A stretch of DNA of 64,000 bases from Laguncularia racemosa (GCA_037954665.1 JBBMOL010000368.1:186001-250000); one strand, 5' to 3'. Numbered from the stretch's first letter, positions 12,901-23,760 are shown. The notes: generated by a model from the letters alone, not told the origin. A program made the numbers and translations.

Positions 12901-14139
12901 TGATAAGTACTATACAGATGACGAAACTTGGGTCCATAGTAGCTCATATGGATGTGACAAATGAAACATATGATTCTCTAGGTGAGGTTGGGCCGTAATG
13001 CTACTTCGCATTAGATCGGCATATGTGTCATTAGCCGCCTGTTGATATAATTGAATAAGAAAATACATATCGTCAGTTCTCTTTCAACAGATGCATACAA
13101 GAAATGTTATAGGTTAAATCTCTTTTTTTCCAACATGCCCTAGAGTGAACCGATGCGCAACCCCAAAACATACAATCATGTCATCATGAAAATTAATTGA
13201 AAACTAGCTATAAAATACAATGACACTTCATGGTGGTCATTTCTCCAACTTAAATCTCAAGATCCACACGTTGGTACCTACAAAAATATATGAAACTTTG
13301 TGTGTGTGTTTTTTCCCGATATTCCTAATAATAAAAACATTGAATTCTTCAAATATTATCACAGTGGTTTTAAGAATACTTCTTTTATGTTCACCTTATT
13401 TTCAAATAGGAAGGACAGCTTTGTGACTCACAGAGCATTCTGCGATGCTTTAGCTGAAGAAAGTGCTAGACTCTCAGCCAACCAGCTTATCTCCACAGAC
13501 CTAACAGGACAACCTCTTCCACCTCTCCATGCACAAACCCAAGCATCTCTCTTCCCTTTCCAATCCCTCCACAACCACCAATCCCTACACAACCACCACC
13601 TTCAGACACCACCACCTCCTCCTCCAGCTACCCACACTTCCCTTATCTCCAACTGGTCCGACCCTTCACAAAATCAAAACCCTAGCCAAAGTCACCCTCC
13701 CCTCCATATCAAGCCCGAGTACCTCTCATCCCCAGCGTTGATCTTCCAAGAACCTCCCAATAAAGGACTTTTGATGGCATCACCTTTCCACAGCCTGAAT
13801 GGTACCAAGTCAAACCCTGCCACGTCAGCACACATGTCAGCCACTGCCCTTCTCCAAAAGGCTGCCACGGTTGGCACAACTCCAGTAGCGGCTCAGAATC
13901 ACATGGCTCAATTCAGCGTCAACAACATGTCGCCAGAGTTCATAGGGTTGGGGCAAGCAGACCTTGCCACGTGGCAGAATGCTGAAGGGCTGACCAGGGA
14001 GAGGGACTTCATGGGACTGAAGGGCGAGGGTAACAGTGGAAATGTAATGCTGACGTTCGCTAGCGGCTTAGAGTTGACCAGGCCTCATGGGTTCGGCTTT
14101 AGTGAGCCAGCCGCTTCCGAGACTTGGGGGAATTGTTGA
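9743..14139 (+). CDS. INDETERMINATE DOMAIN (IDD) C2H2 zinc-finger transcription factor
   Basis: Nuclear DNA-binding regulator of the plant IDD family, rebuilt from three exons: 9743-9950, 10448-10844 and 13410-14139 (1335 nt, 444 aa). Introns are GT..AG in phase 1 and phase 2. A basic KIRKKR (residues 58-63) before LPGNPDPDAEVIALSP is the family's nuclear-localisation and ID-domain start. Four fingers follow: ZF1 C91/C94/H107/H111, ZF2 C132/C137/H155/H160, ZF3 C167/C170/H183/C187, ZF4 C194/C196/H209/C213. Intron 2 splits ZF4 after FSR, a typical IDD position. The C-terminal part is proline/histidine/serine-rich and holds the family motif MSATALLQKAA (344-354). The second motif, usually TRDFLG, reads TRERDFMGL, with two extra residues. 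IDD proteins act with GRAS partners in root, shoot and metabolic control; which member this is was not determined. An in-frame ATG at 9764 is an alternative start. Confidence 0.93.
9951..10447 (+). other. IDD intron 1
   Basis: 497-bp AT-rich intron, donor GTAATT and acceptor TTTTTTTATAG, phase 1. It contains stops in all frames and no other feature was seen. Confidence 0.85.
10448..10844 (+). CDS. IDD gene, coding exon 2
   Basis: Encodes residues 70-201 and two bases of codon 202: zinc fingers 1-3 and the first half of finger 4, the most conserved part of the family. It ends TTCTCCAG|GTACTT, interrupting finger 4 within CGTLFSR. Confidence 0.93.
10845..13409 (+). other. IDD intron 2 (2.6 kb)
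   Basis: Large AT-rich intron with donor GTACTT and acceptor TTTTCAAATAG. No coding sequence, terminal repeats or RNA gene could be recognised in it. The open frames at 11165-11398 and 13220-13426 have no family motif. Confidence 0.85.
13410..14139 (+). CDS. IDD gene, coding exon 3
   Basis: Begins with KDSFVTHRAFCDALAEESAR, which completes finger 4, followed by a Pro/His/Ser/Asn-rich region, MSATALLQKAA and TRERDFMGL. Translation stops at TGA 14137-14139. The reading frame is open upstream to 13300, but the family alignment and the AG at 13408-13409 place the exon start at 13410. Confidence 0.9.
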
Positions 14140-15604
14140 CTTGTAGCACTGAGGTTAAAAGGGTAAATTCGAAGGGATGCTCTGTTCTTCCCATTGGAAA
14201 GTCGCGAGGAAAAGCATGGTGGAAAATAGGCCGGGATAGAAAAGGTTCATGATGAATTGTCATTCTCAGTCTTACAATCTTCAATGCTCCTTTTTGGTTG
14301 TTGTTTTCTGATTTTTGTGTTCTTTTATGTTTTAAGGCATTTGCTATATTATTGTCCTTAATTAATTACAAAGGGAACTCTGGATTTTATTGAAGATCAT
14401 TTACTATGTAATTGTTTAACTTACGCATGATTTTGACAATATTACTCATTCAAAAAAGTTTTAGGGACATTAACCAAAAAAAAAAAGCATAACGCTTGGG
14501 TAATCTCTAGCTTCAATTACTCGCAGAGCGTGCGTTAACGAAGTCATGAAATTCAAAAGATGATTGGACTTATCTTGATCTCGTATAGGAAGGATTATAC
14601 ACCAGCCCAACGCTCGCAAGCTATTTAAACTGAGTTCGGCTGGAGTTTAACTCGTAAACCAGCTAAGCTTTAGCATAAAATAATAGTCATTTATTTAAAG
14701 GAGAAATATAATTTCTTTTTTTTTAACTTTTGTCATCTATTTCATTTCAGTACTAAATATTTTAATTTTTACATTTGAATCCTCAACTTTTGTATGCCAG
14801 TCTCTATTGGTTGAAATAATAATAATAATAATAATATATTATTTAAGTACATTACTAAAAAAGAAAAAAAAAGGAAAATAAAAAAATTGGAAAAATGTCA
14901 AAAATTAAAAAATTAAAAAGTAAAAAAGACTAAAAAAATGAAAAAAAAAATACCAAGGTTGAGGGTATTAGATTTCAAGAATTCCACTAAAATAATACAA
15001 TTTTAAAAAAGCAATTCGCGAAATATGGCACTCGAGGAAAATATTTCAAGCATAAGTTGTGAAGCTGTTGACCCAAAACGCAATTGGCTCAACTAAAGGC
15101 AACCACGGTCCACACCTTTAGTATATTGTATTGAGGGCACATACCTGGTTCGAGTCTTTAGTATAATTCAAATTTTTTTTTAATAAATTTTATGTTAATT
15201 ATCATAACTTTTAAATTTATGAAAAAAAAAAATTGTTATTCTTATATAAAATTTTAATTTTAAAAAATTAATTTAAGGAAATTTATTATTGAAAAAATTT
15301 TGATTATTATAATAAAAATTTAGAAACAATTATTAAAGAAAATATAAAAGCATAGATAGAAAAATAGAAAAAAATAATTTATTAGAAAATGTTAATCGAT
15401 TAAAAAATTTCAAATATTAATGTACAAGAATCACAAGTATCTATGAATGATGTCTCTCTTGCTACGTTAAAACAGATGAATGAAATGGATTAGGCTCCAT
15501 TTGATCTACACAATGAAAACAAAAAATATTAGCATTATATAGGTAATGATTTGATATCATAAATGTGGAAAACTAAGTTAAGATTTAACTAATCATGCAT
15601 CTGA
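14140..15604. other. 3' flank of the IDD gene and intergenic DNA
   Basis: The first 250 bases are the presumed 3' UTR; no perfect AATAAA was seen. Beyond it is AT-rich DNA with an (AAT)n microsatellite near 14816-14840 and A-rich runs at 14855-14955. No gene was recognised. Confidence 0.5.
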
Positions 15605-15848
15605 TGATCTATAAATATCCCATTTTTTCCCCTAATTATTATTAATGTTTTTTTATTTTCAAATATGAAGGCAAATAATGATAAAAATAAAATAAATAAG
15701 AATAATACACCAATAATAGAAAATAAAGGTAAAAATAACAGTAAAAGACATTTAGGGATTTTTACTAAATTTTAGAATTTCAAAATAATATAAAATTAAT
15801 AAATATTATTTTGCTTATATACAATTTGCTTGTAAGGTAAAACTGAGA

Positions 15849-15954
15849 TTTATGCTAGCTCAGTTGGCTCATGTGCGTGCTTAGGAAGCATGTAGAGGGA
15901 GATGTCGTGGGTTCGAGTCCCACGGGAGGCACTTTGTGCTGTTTTCTTTTTTTT
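15849..15954 (+). other. tRNA-like Pol III box module in the 5' LTR of A
   Basis: The A box TAGCTCAGTTGG (15856-15867) and B box GGTTCGAGTCC (15910-15920) match the tRNA internal-promoter consensus. Around the B box, GTGGG (15907-15911) pairs with CCCAC (15919-15923) around a 7-base loop, a perfect T-arm. Upstream, CGTGC and GCATG can pair around TTAGGAA, giving an anticodon-arm-like hairpin with AGG in anticodon position. The acceptor and D stems do not pair convincingly, so it is not a normal tRNA gene. T-runs at 15942-15945 and 15947-15954 would terminate Pol III. The same arrangement recurs in the three other LTRs of A and B. Confidence 0.65.
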
Positions 15955-16293
15955 CCTTTCCAGCTGCCACGTAGCAGCATGCAATTGGTTAGAGTGCGCA
16001 TGTGCGAGTCACATGACTTTCTTCTTCCTGTGGACAGCAACAGCAACATAGGAGACAAGGGGAAAATGAAAAAAAAAATAGAAGAAGAAGAAGAGCTCAT
16101 TAATGAACACGAATCAAACCTAATCAAACAATTTTTTTTTAATCATCATCTATCCATAACAGAAAAAAAAAAACAAGATAAATCACGAAAAACAACTAAA
16201 TCTATACGGATCAATTCAAATAAAAAAAAAGAGATAAGGATGGGTTTCAACCTTAAGTCTGATCCCAGCCTATCAAGAGGAATTTTGCAAGTC

Positions 16294-16300
16294 TATAAAT
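16294..16300 (+). promoter_or_regulatory. TATA box of the element A LTR
   Basis: TATAAAT within GTCTATAAATAGGACTCGAC, about 685 bp from the LTR start. It is conserved in the 3' LTR (38961-38967), and B has TATAAATAG at an equivalent place. It would drive Pol II transcription of the element from roughly 16325. Confidence 0.7.
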
Positions 16301-17394
16301 AGGACTCGACTAGAGGAAGAACGAGGAGGAATCAGAAAAAAAAAATCGAAGAAACAAAAAAAAAATCAACGGAGCTTTCTCTCACCTCTCTCTCTCTCTC
16401 TCTCTTTAAATCTCGTCGTGGTTGCTCAAATTGCCGCCTATGGTGGTTTTTGATGAAAACCAACACTGCCATTGGATTCCTCACCCTTAAAAGCTTTAGA
16501 ACCCTCTATTAATTGATGCTAACCGCCATCAGAATGCTACCACTGAAGACCTTCAATCGTTGTGCATACCCAACCCGACCGCCAACCCATGTCCACGTTA
16601 GTTAGATTTTGTTATTTTTATTCATTCATTTATTTATTATTATTAGTTTTTTTAAATAAGAATGTGCATGAAAAAAAAATTCTTAAATTAATAAAAAAAT
16701 AATTTTTTGATAATTATTTTACCACTCAGAAAACTTCTTTTCATAAATGAATGGAACTAATTGACCTTTTTCAAAATTAGAGGTTTTATTTTTTTTTTCA
16801 AAATTAAGAAATAAAGCTTAGGCTTAAAAGTTTCTTTAAATAAATTTAAATGGTAATAAACATAAACCTAGCATATTTTTGTAATTAAAATTAACTAATC
16901 CACTAAAGTTTTATGAAAAGCGAACTGCGACCTGTTTGATCCCGAATAGCGAGTACGTAGGCACCTTTATGGGGCAACTCTAGAAAAATAAAAAAATATA
17001 TTTTTAAATCATTATTAGTATCATAGTTGTATCATTTTTTTTAATATTTTCTTTTTATGCTAAAAAAAGATATCATAACATAATTTAGATTTTAGAAAGA
17101 TAAGGTCTACTTTAGGGTTTTAATAGGATAGCCCCTGAGTCGAGAATCTCTGGTTTTTCTTTCTTCTTTTTTTCTTTTCTAAAAAAAAGAGGAGATTTTG
17201 TCGACTAGTTGTCTAGATTAGAATTAATCAATTAATTTTAATTCAATGATTTTTCCTAACCCTAGTTGGGTGGTGACTCCAAATAAATAATAAATTCCTA
17301 GTTCAAGTTAAGAATTTATATTGGATGAGCATATGATCTGATATGAATCAGATTAGGAAGATAACATAAATTTTTAAAATTAAACTCAATAGGA

Positions 17395-17413
17395 TGGAGA
17401 CTTCGCTGGGGAC
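17395..17413 (+). other. Primer-binding site of element A
   Basis: TGGAGACTTCGCTGGGGAC lies three bases after the 5' LTR and differs at three positions from the PBS of B (TGGCGACTCCACTGGGGAC). This PBS type is known from Ogre-like elements and is attributed to an arginine tRNA. Confidence 0.75.
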
Positions 17414-17928
17414 TGTAGTGGGCTAGCCACCCAAACCTTTTGAAATCATCATTTCTAGATATCTTTAATTAGCTCTTATGTTGTAAAATATCGTTTGCAA
17501 TAATGTTTGTATGTATTCGTGATCCAAGGATTTCATAAAGTTTAGTTCCTTTTTATTGAGTTTTCGTGCATGCAATTGTGTGATTAGATGCAGTCAGAGC
17601 CAAGTCGTCTTAAGACCCTAGGATGGGGAGCCATTGTGTAAGTTCTGAGGGAAGTGAAATATCCACTGCTCAGGGCTGATTAGGCTACGCCACCCGATGC
17701 TTTAATATGGCCAAAGATCCATTTCTTCAAGAATGTGAGAGGCCATAGAGCTTGGGAACCTTTAGAATCCACCTCTTTGCATACATGAAATCATGAACTA
17801 GCAGATGACTAATAATGTAATTTCTTTCTTTAGAGGTTAGATGCAGTCTCTTGTAAAAGATTTCTTTTTTTATGGTGTTTTGTAAGACATTTGTTTGTAA
17901 TTAGAAATTTTCATTGTAATTTTGCTAG

Positions 17929-19455
17929 ATGGCTAGCGTTGTAATCGACCATCTCCTTCGCAAAGAAATCCGGGTTTGTAAACCTTTAGATCCTAAACTG
18001 GTACTGGACCATTGGTTCACCTTATATAGTCTTGAAGAACAGACCTTCATCCAAAGCAAAATAGGGTCCATCCTCTCACTAATAAAAATGGATGCTAACC
18101 TACCTTTGATTCAAGCTATATCACACCTTTAGGAAATTGAGCCCGCAAATTTCTTTATTAGGACACACGAGATCATGCCAACTCTAGAAGAATATACTCA
18201 GCTTCTCTAGGCCCCTTCACTTTCCTACGGGGTGTATGTGCTAGATCTAGAGGCTGGGCCAGCAAGTATTTTCAGCAGACTGTTGGGAATTCGTAGAGTA
18301 GTGATCAACCGAGCGTTAGAAATTAGCAATGGGTATTGCCTTCAAATGGATGAATTAGAAGATTGGTTTATGGCTCGATGTGATGATGGAAGCAAGAAAG
18401 ATATTTTACGTAGGGATCCCAAGAGTTACAGACAAAGAAGGGTTTATGCTTTCATCTTGATAGCATTCACAACTATCCTCTCTCCTACTAGGAGCTTCCA
18501 GATTCATTATAGAGTTACGAAATTAGTATTCCAATTCTTGGAAGGAAAGTCTTACATCTCAACCTTACTAGCTGAGCAGATTTGAAATCTAAATTCCGTG
18601 AAGAAGAAGGGTCATGGAATCCTCTACTCAAACATCAACCTCATCCTAATCTAGTTCGTAAGCCATCTCAAGTGTTTTGGGGTAAGCATGGTTAGAAGAT
18701 CATTAACCTAACAAGTAGACCTCATAGACTCATGTATAAAAAGGATGAAGCTGCTAGATGATCTTTCCAGCCACGATTGGGTGCAAGTACTCAAAGGTTT
18801 CAGTACTAATGATATTTTGTGGACTGCCAAGTGGAGCTGCTGCACTAAGGTTATTCTAATGTGTAGAAACTTTCAAGCAGTTCCATTAATCAAGCTTAAC
18901 TGGTGTATAGGTTATCACCCGAACTTAGTAGTTCGCCAGTTCAGCATTATCTAAGATATAGTTTATAGACCATCATTAAAAGGAATCACGTTCGAATATC
19001 AAGACCCGAACGTGTTAGTGGCTAATAAGGTCGCCAAGTTAGCAGAGGTCAAGGTTCTATAGGAAGCCCGAATTGAGAGTCCTAATGTAGACCCCGGGGA
19101 ATTGGATGGTGAAGTAGGTAAACATCGAGCTACTAGAGATTTTGTTATCAACCATTTGTATCAGATAAGAGAGAAGGTATACTGAATTCCAGATGTCACT
19201 CAGCCCGCGCCAGTTAACCCAAGCCTAGAAATAAAAACATACATGGAACAAGTGAGGGCTCGGATGAAGGTCCATTTTGAGACTACATACAGTAAGAAAG
19301 ACGTGTGGAAGAGTAGATTTAAGGAATCTAAACAGAGGAACAAAGCATTTGAGGCCTAGTTGGAAAAGACTCAAGCAAGGGTTAGAGCATTAAAAGCCAT
19401 CATCAATGGGGAGTCAACACCTATACAGCCAAAGAAGAAGAAGCTTAGAAATTAG
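17929..19455 (+). pseudogene. ORF1 of element A (decayed copy of the extra Ogre ORF)
   Basis: Related codon by codon to the intact ORF1 of B: both start MAS.V.D.LLRKEIRV.KPLDPKLVLDHWF and both span 1527 bases including the stop. I count about nine internal stops: one at codon 68 (18130), one about codon 95, TGA at 18583, TAA at 18952, and others near 18650, 18710, 19060, 19180 and 19358. There is no frameshift. The product would have had a plant-mobile-domain-like N-terminal region and a charged coiled C-terminus ending PKKKKLRN. It lies about 540 bases after the LTR, between PBS and the place where gag would be. The function of ORF1 in these elements is unknown. Confidence 0.85.
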
Positions 19456-20370
19456 AAAGTTAGATTATAATATTCTTTTCTTATGTTTTCAATAAAAGCA
19501 CTGAACTCCAAGTTTGCAATATTAATAAAATTTCAGTATTATTACATCGTTAATTAATGCTGGTTCTTTTGCATTCGTGTGAGCATCTTGTTTGCATATT
19601 TACTAAAAAAATAATAACAATAAAGAAAAGAACAAAGCCAAGAAAATTGAAGAATTGCTAACAATAAGAGATCCTTTCAAGGTTCTAAAAGTTGCTTTTG
19701 AATGGTTAGCTTAATTCAAGGCTCACAATCACTTACTTTGAACATAAAGCTAAAGACCTCTATAACCTGCTCTCAATTAGAAAGACCCCATTCACTTCAA
19801 AAGATCTCCTTAGATGCTGATTTAGCCTCGAAACATAAAACCTTCCAACTCTCTCTAATCCTAAGGGTTACACTTGAACTTTCTCTCAATCAGGAGTTAT
19901 ATAAAATAGATACAAAGACAATTGATTTTAGGGCACATTTTTGAAGTGGCTATGGTCAATTACCAATGAGGGCATAAAGAAGACTATCCTAACTAGCTTC
20001 CCAAGAGAGCCAAGTTAAGACTAAATCACTTGACAATGGCACATAACTCCCAATGACATCATGAGACATAGTGAATATAGGCAAATCTGGTAAAATGGAA
20101 GGATATCCCATTTGTTCGAGTGGTTTAGGATGATAAGAGGCAAACCACATCCCAAACACTAACCCTTAAACACTCGAGAGTTAAGTATTATTAATGTGAG
20201 GTTTTTGACTCATTCCTTAAAGGAAGTCTATCTTGAATTTGATACGTTAATCAAAATAATGTTAGGCATTCATTTTTACTATCCTAAACACAATAATCCT
20301 TTGCCAGCCCCATTTGAGCTTATATAAAAAGAATTTCAAAATTTAACCATGTCGAGAACTACCCTACAAT
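19456..20370. other. Internal DNA of element A after ORF1
   Basis: AT-rich, full of stops, with no gag zinc knuckle, protease or RT motif recognised. Before B inserted it continued directly into 32917-33487. The 80-codon frame at 19702-19944 matches nothing I recognise. Confidence 0.5.
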
Positions 20371-20375
20371 GGGAT

Positions 20376-22561
20376 TGTCGAGTCTAATTTTTTTGCATTC
20401 CCATTCCTAATCCGATCTAGACTAGACCCTATGCTCATCCAATATAGATCCTCGACTTGAGTTAGGAATTTCATTTGATTTTTGGAGTCGTCACCCAACT
20501 GTTGTTGGGAAATATTGAATTAAGACTAAAGGAGCGAGTTAGTCTTAATTTGGACCACTAGTCGTCGTTATTTTCTCTTCTCGTTTTTGTGAAAAAAGGA
20601 AAAGGGAAAACCAGAGTTTCTAAGTCCAGAGGCTAACCTATTAAAACCTTACGGTTACAACCTAGTCTCCTAAAATTGTTCCCATCTAGAAATGTCTTTT
20701 ATTTTGTTTCTGTTACTTTTTATTATGTTTTTTATTATTCTAAGAAAATGATTTTTTATTTCATTTTTATAGGTTGACCCAAATGGGTGCCTACGTACTT
20801 GCTAGTCAGGATTAAACAAGTCGTAGTTCGCTTTTCCTGAAAACCTTAAGTGTGTTTGTGAATTTTAATTTTGAAATCTCTTTCGATTTATGTTTTTACC
20901 ATTTTTGGGATTTTTTCTAAAAAAATCTAAGCCTAAGCTTTATTCTGATTTTTGAAAATGATTTTTAGGGGAAAACATTAATTTTTGATTTCTTTGAAGA
21001 AAATGATTTTTCTAAGTGCTAAAACTCATTTTTATGATTCTTTTGAATTTTTTATTATTTTTTATGTTTTGTAAATTTTTTTATGATTTTTATTTCTTTT
21101 CAATGTTTCCTTATTCTTCTACAATTTTTTTTTATAATTTTTATGAATTTTCATGATTTTTGTAGTTTTTTATCATTTTTATTATTATTATTTTTTTATG
21201 ATTTTTATTAAATTTTGCATAATTTTTGTGAATTTTTGTTAAGAATTTTATGCTAAGCTATTATTTATCCTATTTTGAAATCTAAAGTTTTATTATTATT
21301 TCCCTAATATTTTTATTGTTTTTCCACATTTTTATTATCATTTTTTTTCTTTTTTTTCTTTTTTCTACATTATTAAATCCTAAAAAAAACCTAATTTCTA
21401 CATTTTCCTACTTATGGAAATAAAACATAAAGCATAAATAAATAACTAAATAAATAACCAACAAATAAATAATAAATCAAATAAATACAAGTAAAATAAC
21501 TAAACAAAATTCGAATAAATAAATAAATAATCCGGAAAATTCGACTTACCTGGATCCGGGTCGGTGCGCGGGTCGGGTCGGTCGGGTTGGATCGAGTCGT
21601 CGGACACGGTGGCGGAGAGGGCTCGTTCACGGCGTTCCAGTGGTCTTTTGCAATGGGTGAGGTGTCGAATCGTAGCTTCTTGAGGGTGCTGAGTCCAATG
21701 GTGGCGATGGTTTGCTCACAGATCCTTTCCTGGTGGTGGTTCAACTCCGGTCGGTGATCGCGATTTTGGTTCTCCTCCGATGCTCTCCGATTTGCTCTCT
21801 TTTCTCACCTTCTCTCAATTCTAATTTGTGTTTTGGCTTCCTATACTCCTCCTCTATTTATAGGCGTTCGAAATTGAGCTGGATAAGCTCGGATTTCCGC
21901 CGATCGAAGCAAATCAGATCGACGGTTAAATAAACCAACTCCGATTCATGCAAATCCTTTGATTTGTTGAGATTTGATTCCAATTGGATGATGTTTATCT
22001 CAATTCTGTTGAAGATCTGTTGGATTTGTGCAAAAAATCGGATCGAAACGGCCGAAATTCGAATTTTTCCTTCCGCCGGCGATCTCGGGCCCGAGGTAGA
22101 AGACGATCACGTGCCAGGCGCGTGCGTTTCCTCCAGCCAATTGGAAGCTGCCACGTGTCCTGGATAATTAAGAAAATGCAAAACGCGGAAACTGCTTCCC
22201 CAGCGATTTGAACCTGCAACCGAGCCCCCCCGCACGCGCCTTAGCCAATGGTTCGGACCAGTTGGGCTAGCCCACTTTCCTGATTTTTCTAATTTCGCAA
22301 ATTGCATATATGCAATGCGATTTTTTTATTTTTTTGTATTTTTTGAAATTTCAAAATTTTGTAAAAATTATTTATTATTTATTATTGCCATTTCTGAAAT
22401 CATTTTTCAAAATTGATGTGTTTTCCTATTTATTTTTATTTTTTTGAATATTTTTATTATTTAAGCCAAATTAGAGAAAAATTGAAAAAAAATTGGAAAA
22501 AAATAAAAATTAATTATTATCAATTATTATTCATTCCTAGGGCAAAAATGAGGTGTTTACA
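20376..22561 (-). repeat. 3' LTR of element B
   Basis: In element sense it runs TGTAAACACC...CTCGACA. It carries the tRNA-like module (22194-22276), TATAAATAG (complement of 21854-21862), and GGGTC-rich DNA near 21550-21605 at the U5 side. A 110-codon frame (21412-21744, minus) also occurs in the 5' LTR at 31762-32094; shared ancestry of the LTRs is enough to explain that. Confidence 0.92.
22173..22276 (-). other. tRNA-like Pol III box module in the 3' LTR of B
   Basis: On the minus strand, A box TAGCCCAACTGG (complement of 22258-22269) and B box GGTTCAAATCG (complement of 22204-22214) are 55 nt apart start to start. T-runs follow at 22183-22180 and 22176-22173. A block after it, CACGTGGCAGCTTCCAATTGG, aligns with CCACGTAGCAGCATGCAATTGG-like DNA after the module in A. 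The T-arm does not pair here. Confidence 0.55.
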
Positions 22562-22580
22562 GCTACCCCTCTTTGTAGTA
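22562..22580 (-). other. Polypurine tract of element B
   Basis: In element sense ACAAAGAGGGGTAGC directly abuts the 3' LTR start TGTAAACACC. Element A has the similar ATAAAGAGGGATAAT before its 3' LTR. It is the expected plus-strand primer. Confidence 0.75.
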
Positions 22581-22829
22581 AAGTTTGAAAAACTTAACTA
22601 CAAAGATAAGAAAGACGCCATTTTTTGCCTCTTAAATAAATAACGCCTTGGTTTGGCTGGTTATCTAGAATTTGGTTTTTTTTTTTGTAGGAAAATGCTC
22701 CATGAGCTAATAATCCCACGATTTAAGATGGTCCTAACAATTTAGAGTAATGTTCCCTCCCCAAACAGTGGTTTATGGGCTGACTAATTGGCGATAGGAA
22801 ACACCTCAAGCATTGTGTGGAAGAAATGA

Positions 22830-23760
22830 TGATAGGAAGCGTCTTATCAGACTAGCAACCTTGGAAAGAAAATTTACTTAAGAAGCGCCCTTATGAGCTG
22901 GCTACCTGTCAATAGAAGCGTCTTATTAGACTAGCAATTGTTTGGAAGAATATTTCCGAAAAGTGCCCCAAGAGATGACTAATCGGGAGAATCTAGGAAA
23001 GTGCCCCTCATGGGCTGACTAACCTTAAGATAGATTTTTAGGAAAGTGCCCATCTTGGGCTGACTAACCTATGGTAGAGTGTCTCAAAAAGTGCCCTTAT
23101 GAGCTGACCTTGAGAACGGATTTTTAGAAAAGTGCCCATCTTAAGCTGACTAACCTATGATAAAATTGATTGAACTGTCTCAAAAAGTACCCTTATGAGC
23201 TGACCTTGAGAACAGATTTTTAGGAAAGTACCCATCTTGGGCTGACTAACCTATGATAAAATTGATTGAACTATCTCAAAAAGTGCCCTTATGAGCTAAC
23301 CTTGAGAACAGATTTTTAGGAAAGTGCCCATCTTGGGCTGACTAACCTATGATAAAAATGATTGAATTGTCTTAAAAAGTGCCCTTATGAGCTGACCTTG
23401 AGAACAGATTTTTAGGAAAGTGCCCATCTTGGGCTGAATAACCTAGGATAGAGTTGTCTCAAAAAGTGCCCTTATGAGCTGACCTTGAGAACAACTTTTT
23501 AGGAAAGTGCCCATCTTGGGCTGACTGACCTAAGATAAAAATGATATCTCAAAAAGGTGCCCCCTATGAGCTAACCTTAGAGAGGATGTTTAGGAAAGTG
23601 CCCATCTTGAGCTGGTTAACCTAAGATAAAAATGATATCTCAAAAAGGTGCCTTTATAGGCTGACCTTAGAAAAGACCTAAGGAAGTGCCACTTTTTTTT
23701 GGGCTGACTACCCTATTAAAAGGAATGTTTAGACAAGTGCCCAACTATGGGTTGACTCAT
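22830..23760 (-). repeat. 3' UTR tandem repeats of element B (96-bp unit)
   Basis: The phrase GCCCATCTTGGGCTGACTAACC recurs with starts near 23048, 23134, 23230, 23326, 23422 and 23509, mostly 96 bp apart. Each unit contains two related halves (AAAGTGCCCATCTTGGGCTG and AAAGTGCCCTTATGAGCTGA). Outer units are more diverged. Tandem repeats in this position are known for Tat-lineage elements, and element A has a homologous array at 37190-38015. Confidence 0.88.

Larger units (their letters stand above)
15610..17391 (+). repeat. 5' LTR of element A
   Basis: Aligns along its length with 38255-40043. The 5' end has decayed to TATAAATATCC (TGTAAACACTC in the 3' copy) and the 3' end to ACTCAATA (ACTCGCCA in the 3' copy). 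It contains the tRNA-like module (15849-15930), a TATA box (16294-16300) and a (CT)n leader tract near 16385-16406. The 143-codon open frame at 15871-16302 is incidental. Confidence 0.85.

Noticed and set aside
15849..15931. A functional tRNA gene
   Set aside because: A and B boxes and the T-arm are good, but acceptor and D stems do not pair and the other LTR copies are weaker. Reported as a tRNA-like module instead.
15871..16302. 143-codon plus-strand frame
   Set aside because: Lies in the U3 part of A's 5' LTR, overlaps the tRNA-like module and is not preserved in the 3' LTR.
21412..21744. 110-codon minus-strand frame also present at 31762-32094
   Set aside because: Both copies lie at the same place in the two LTRs of B, so conservation reflects LTR identity. 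No domain is recognisable.
22830..23760. CRISPR-like array
   Set aside because: Spacing is regular, but whole 96-bp units repeat without unique spacers, in an LTR element of a plant genome. It is a 3' UTR tandem repeat.
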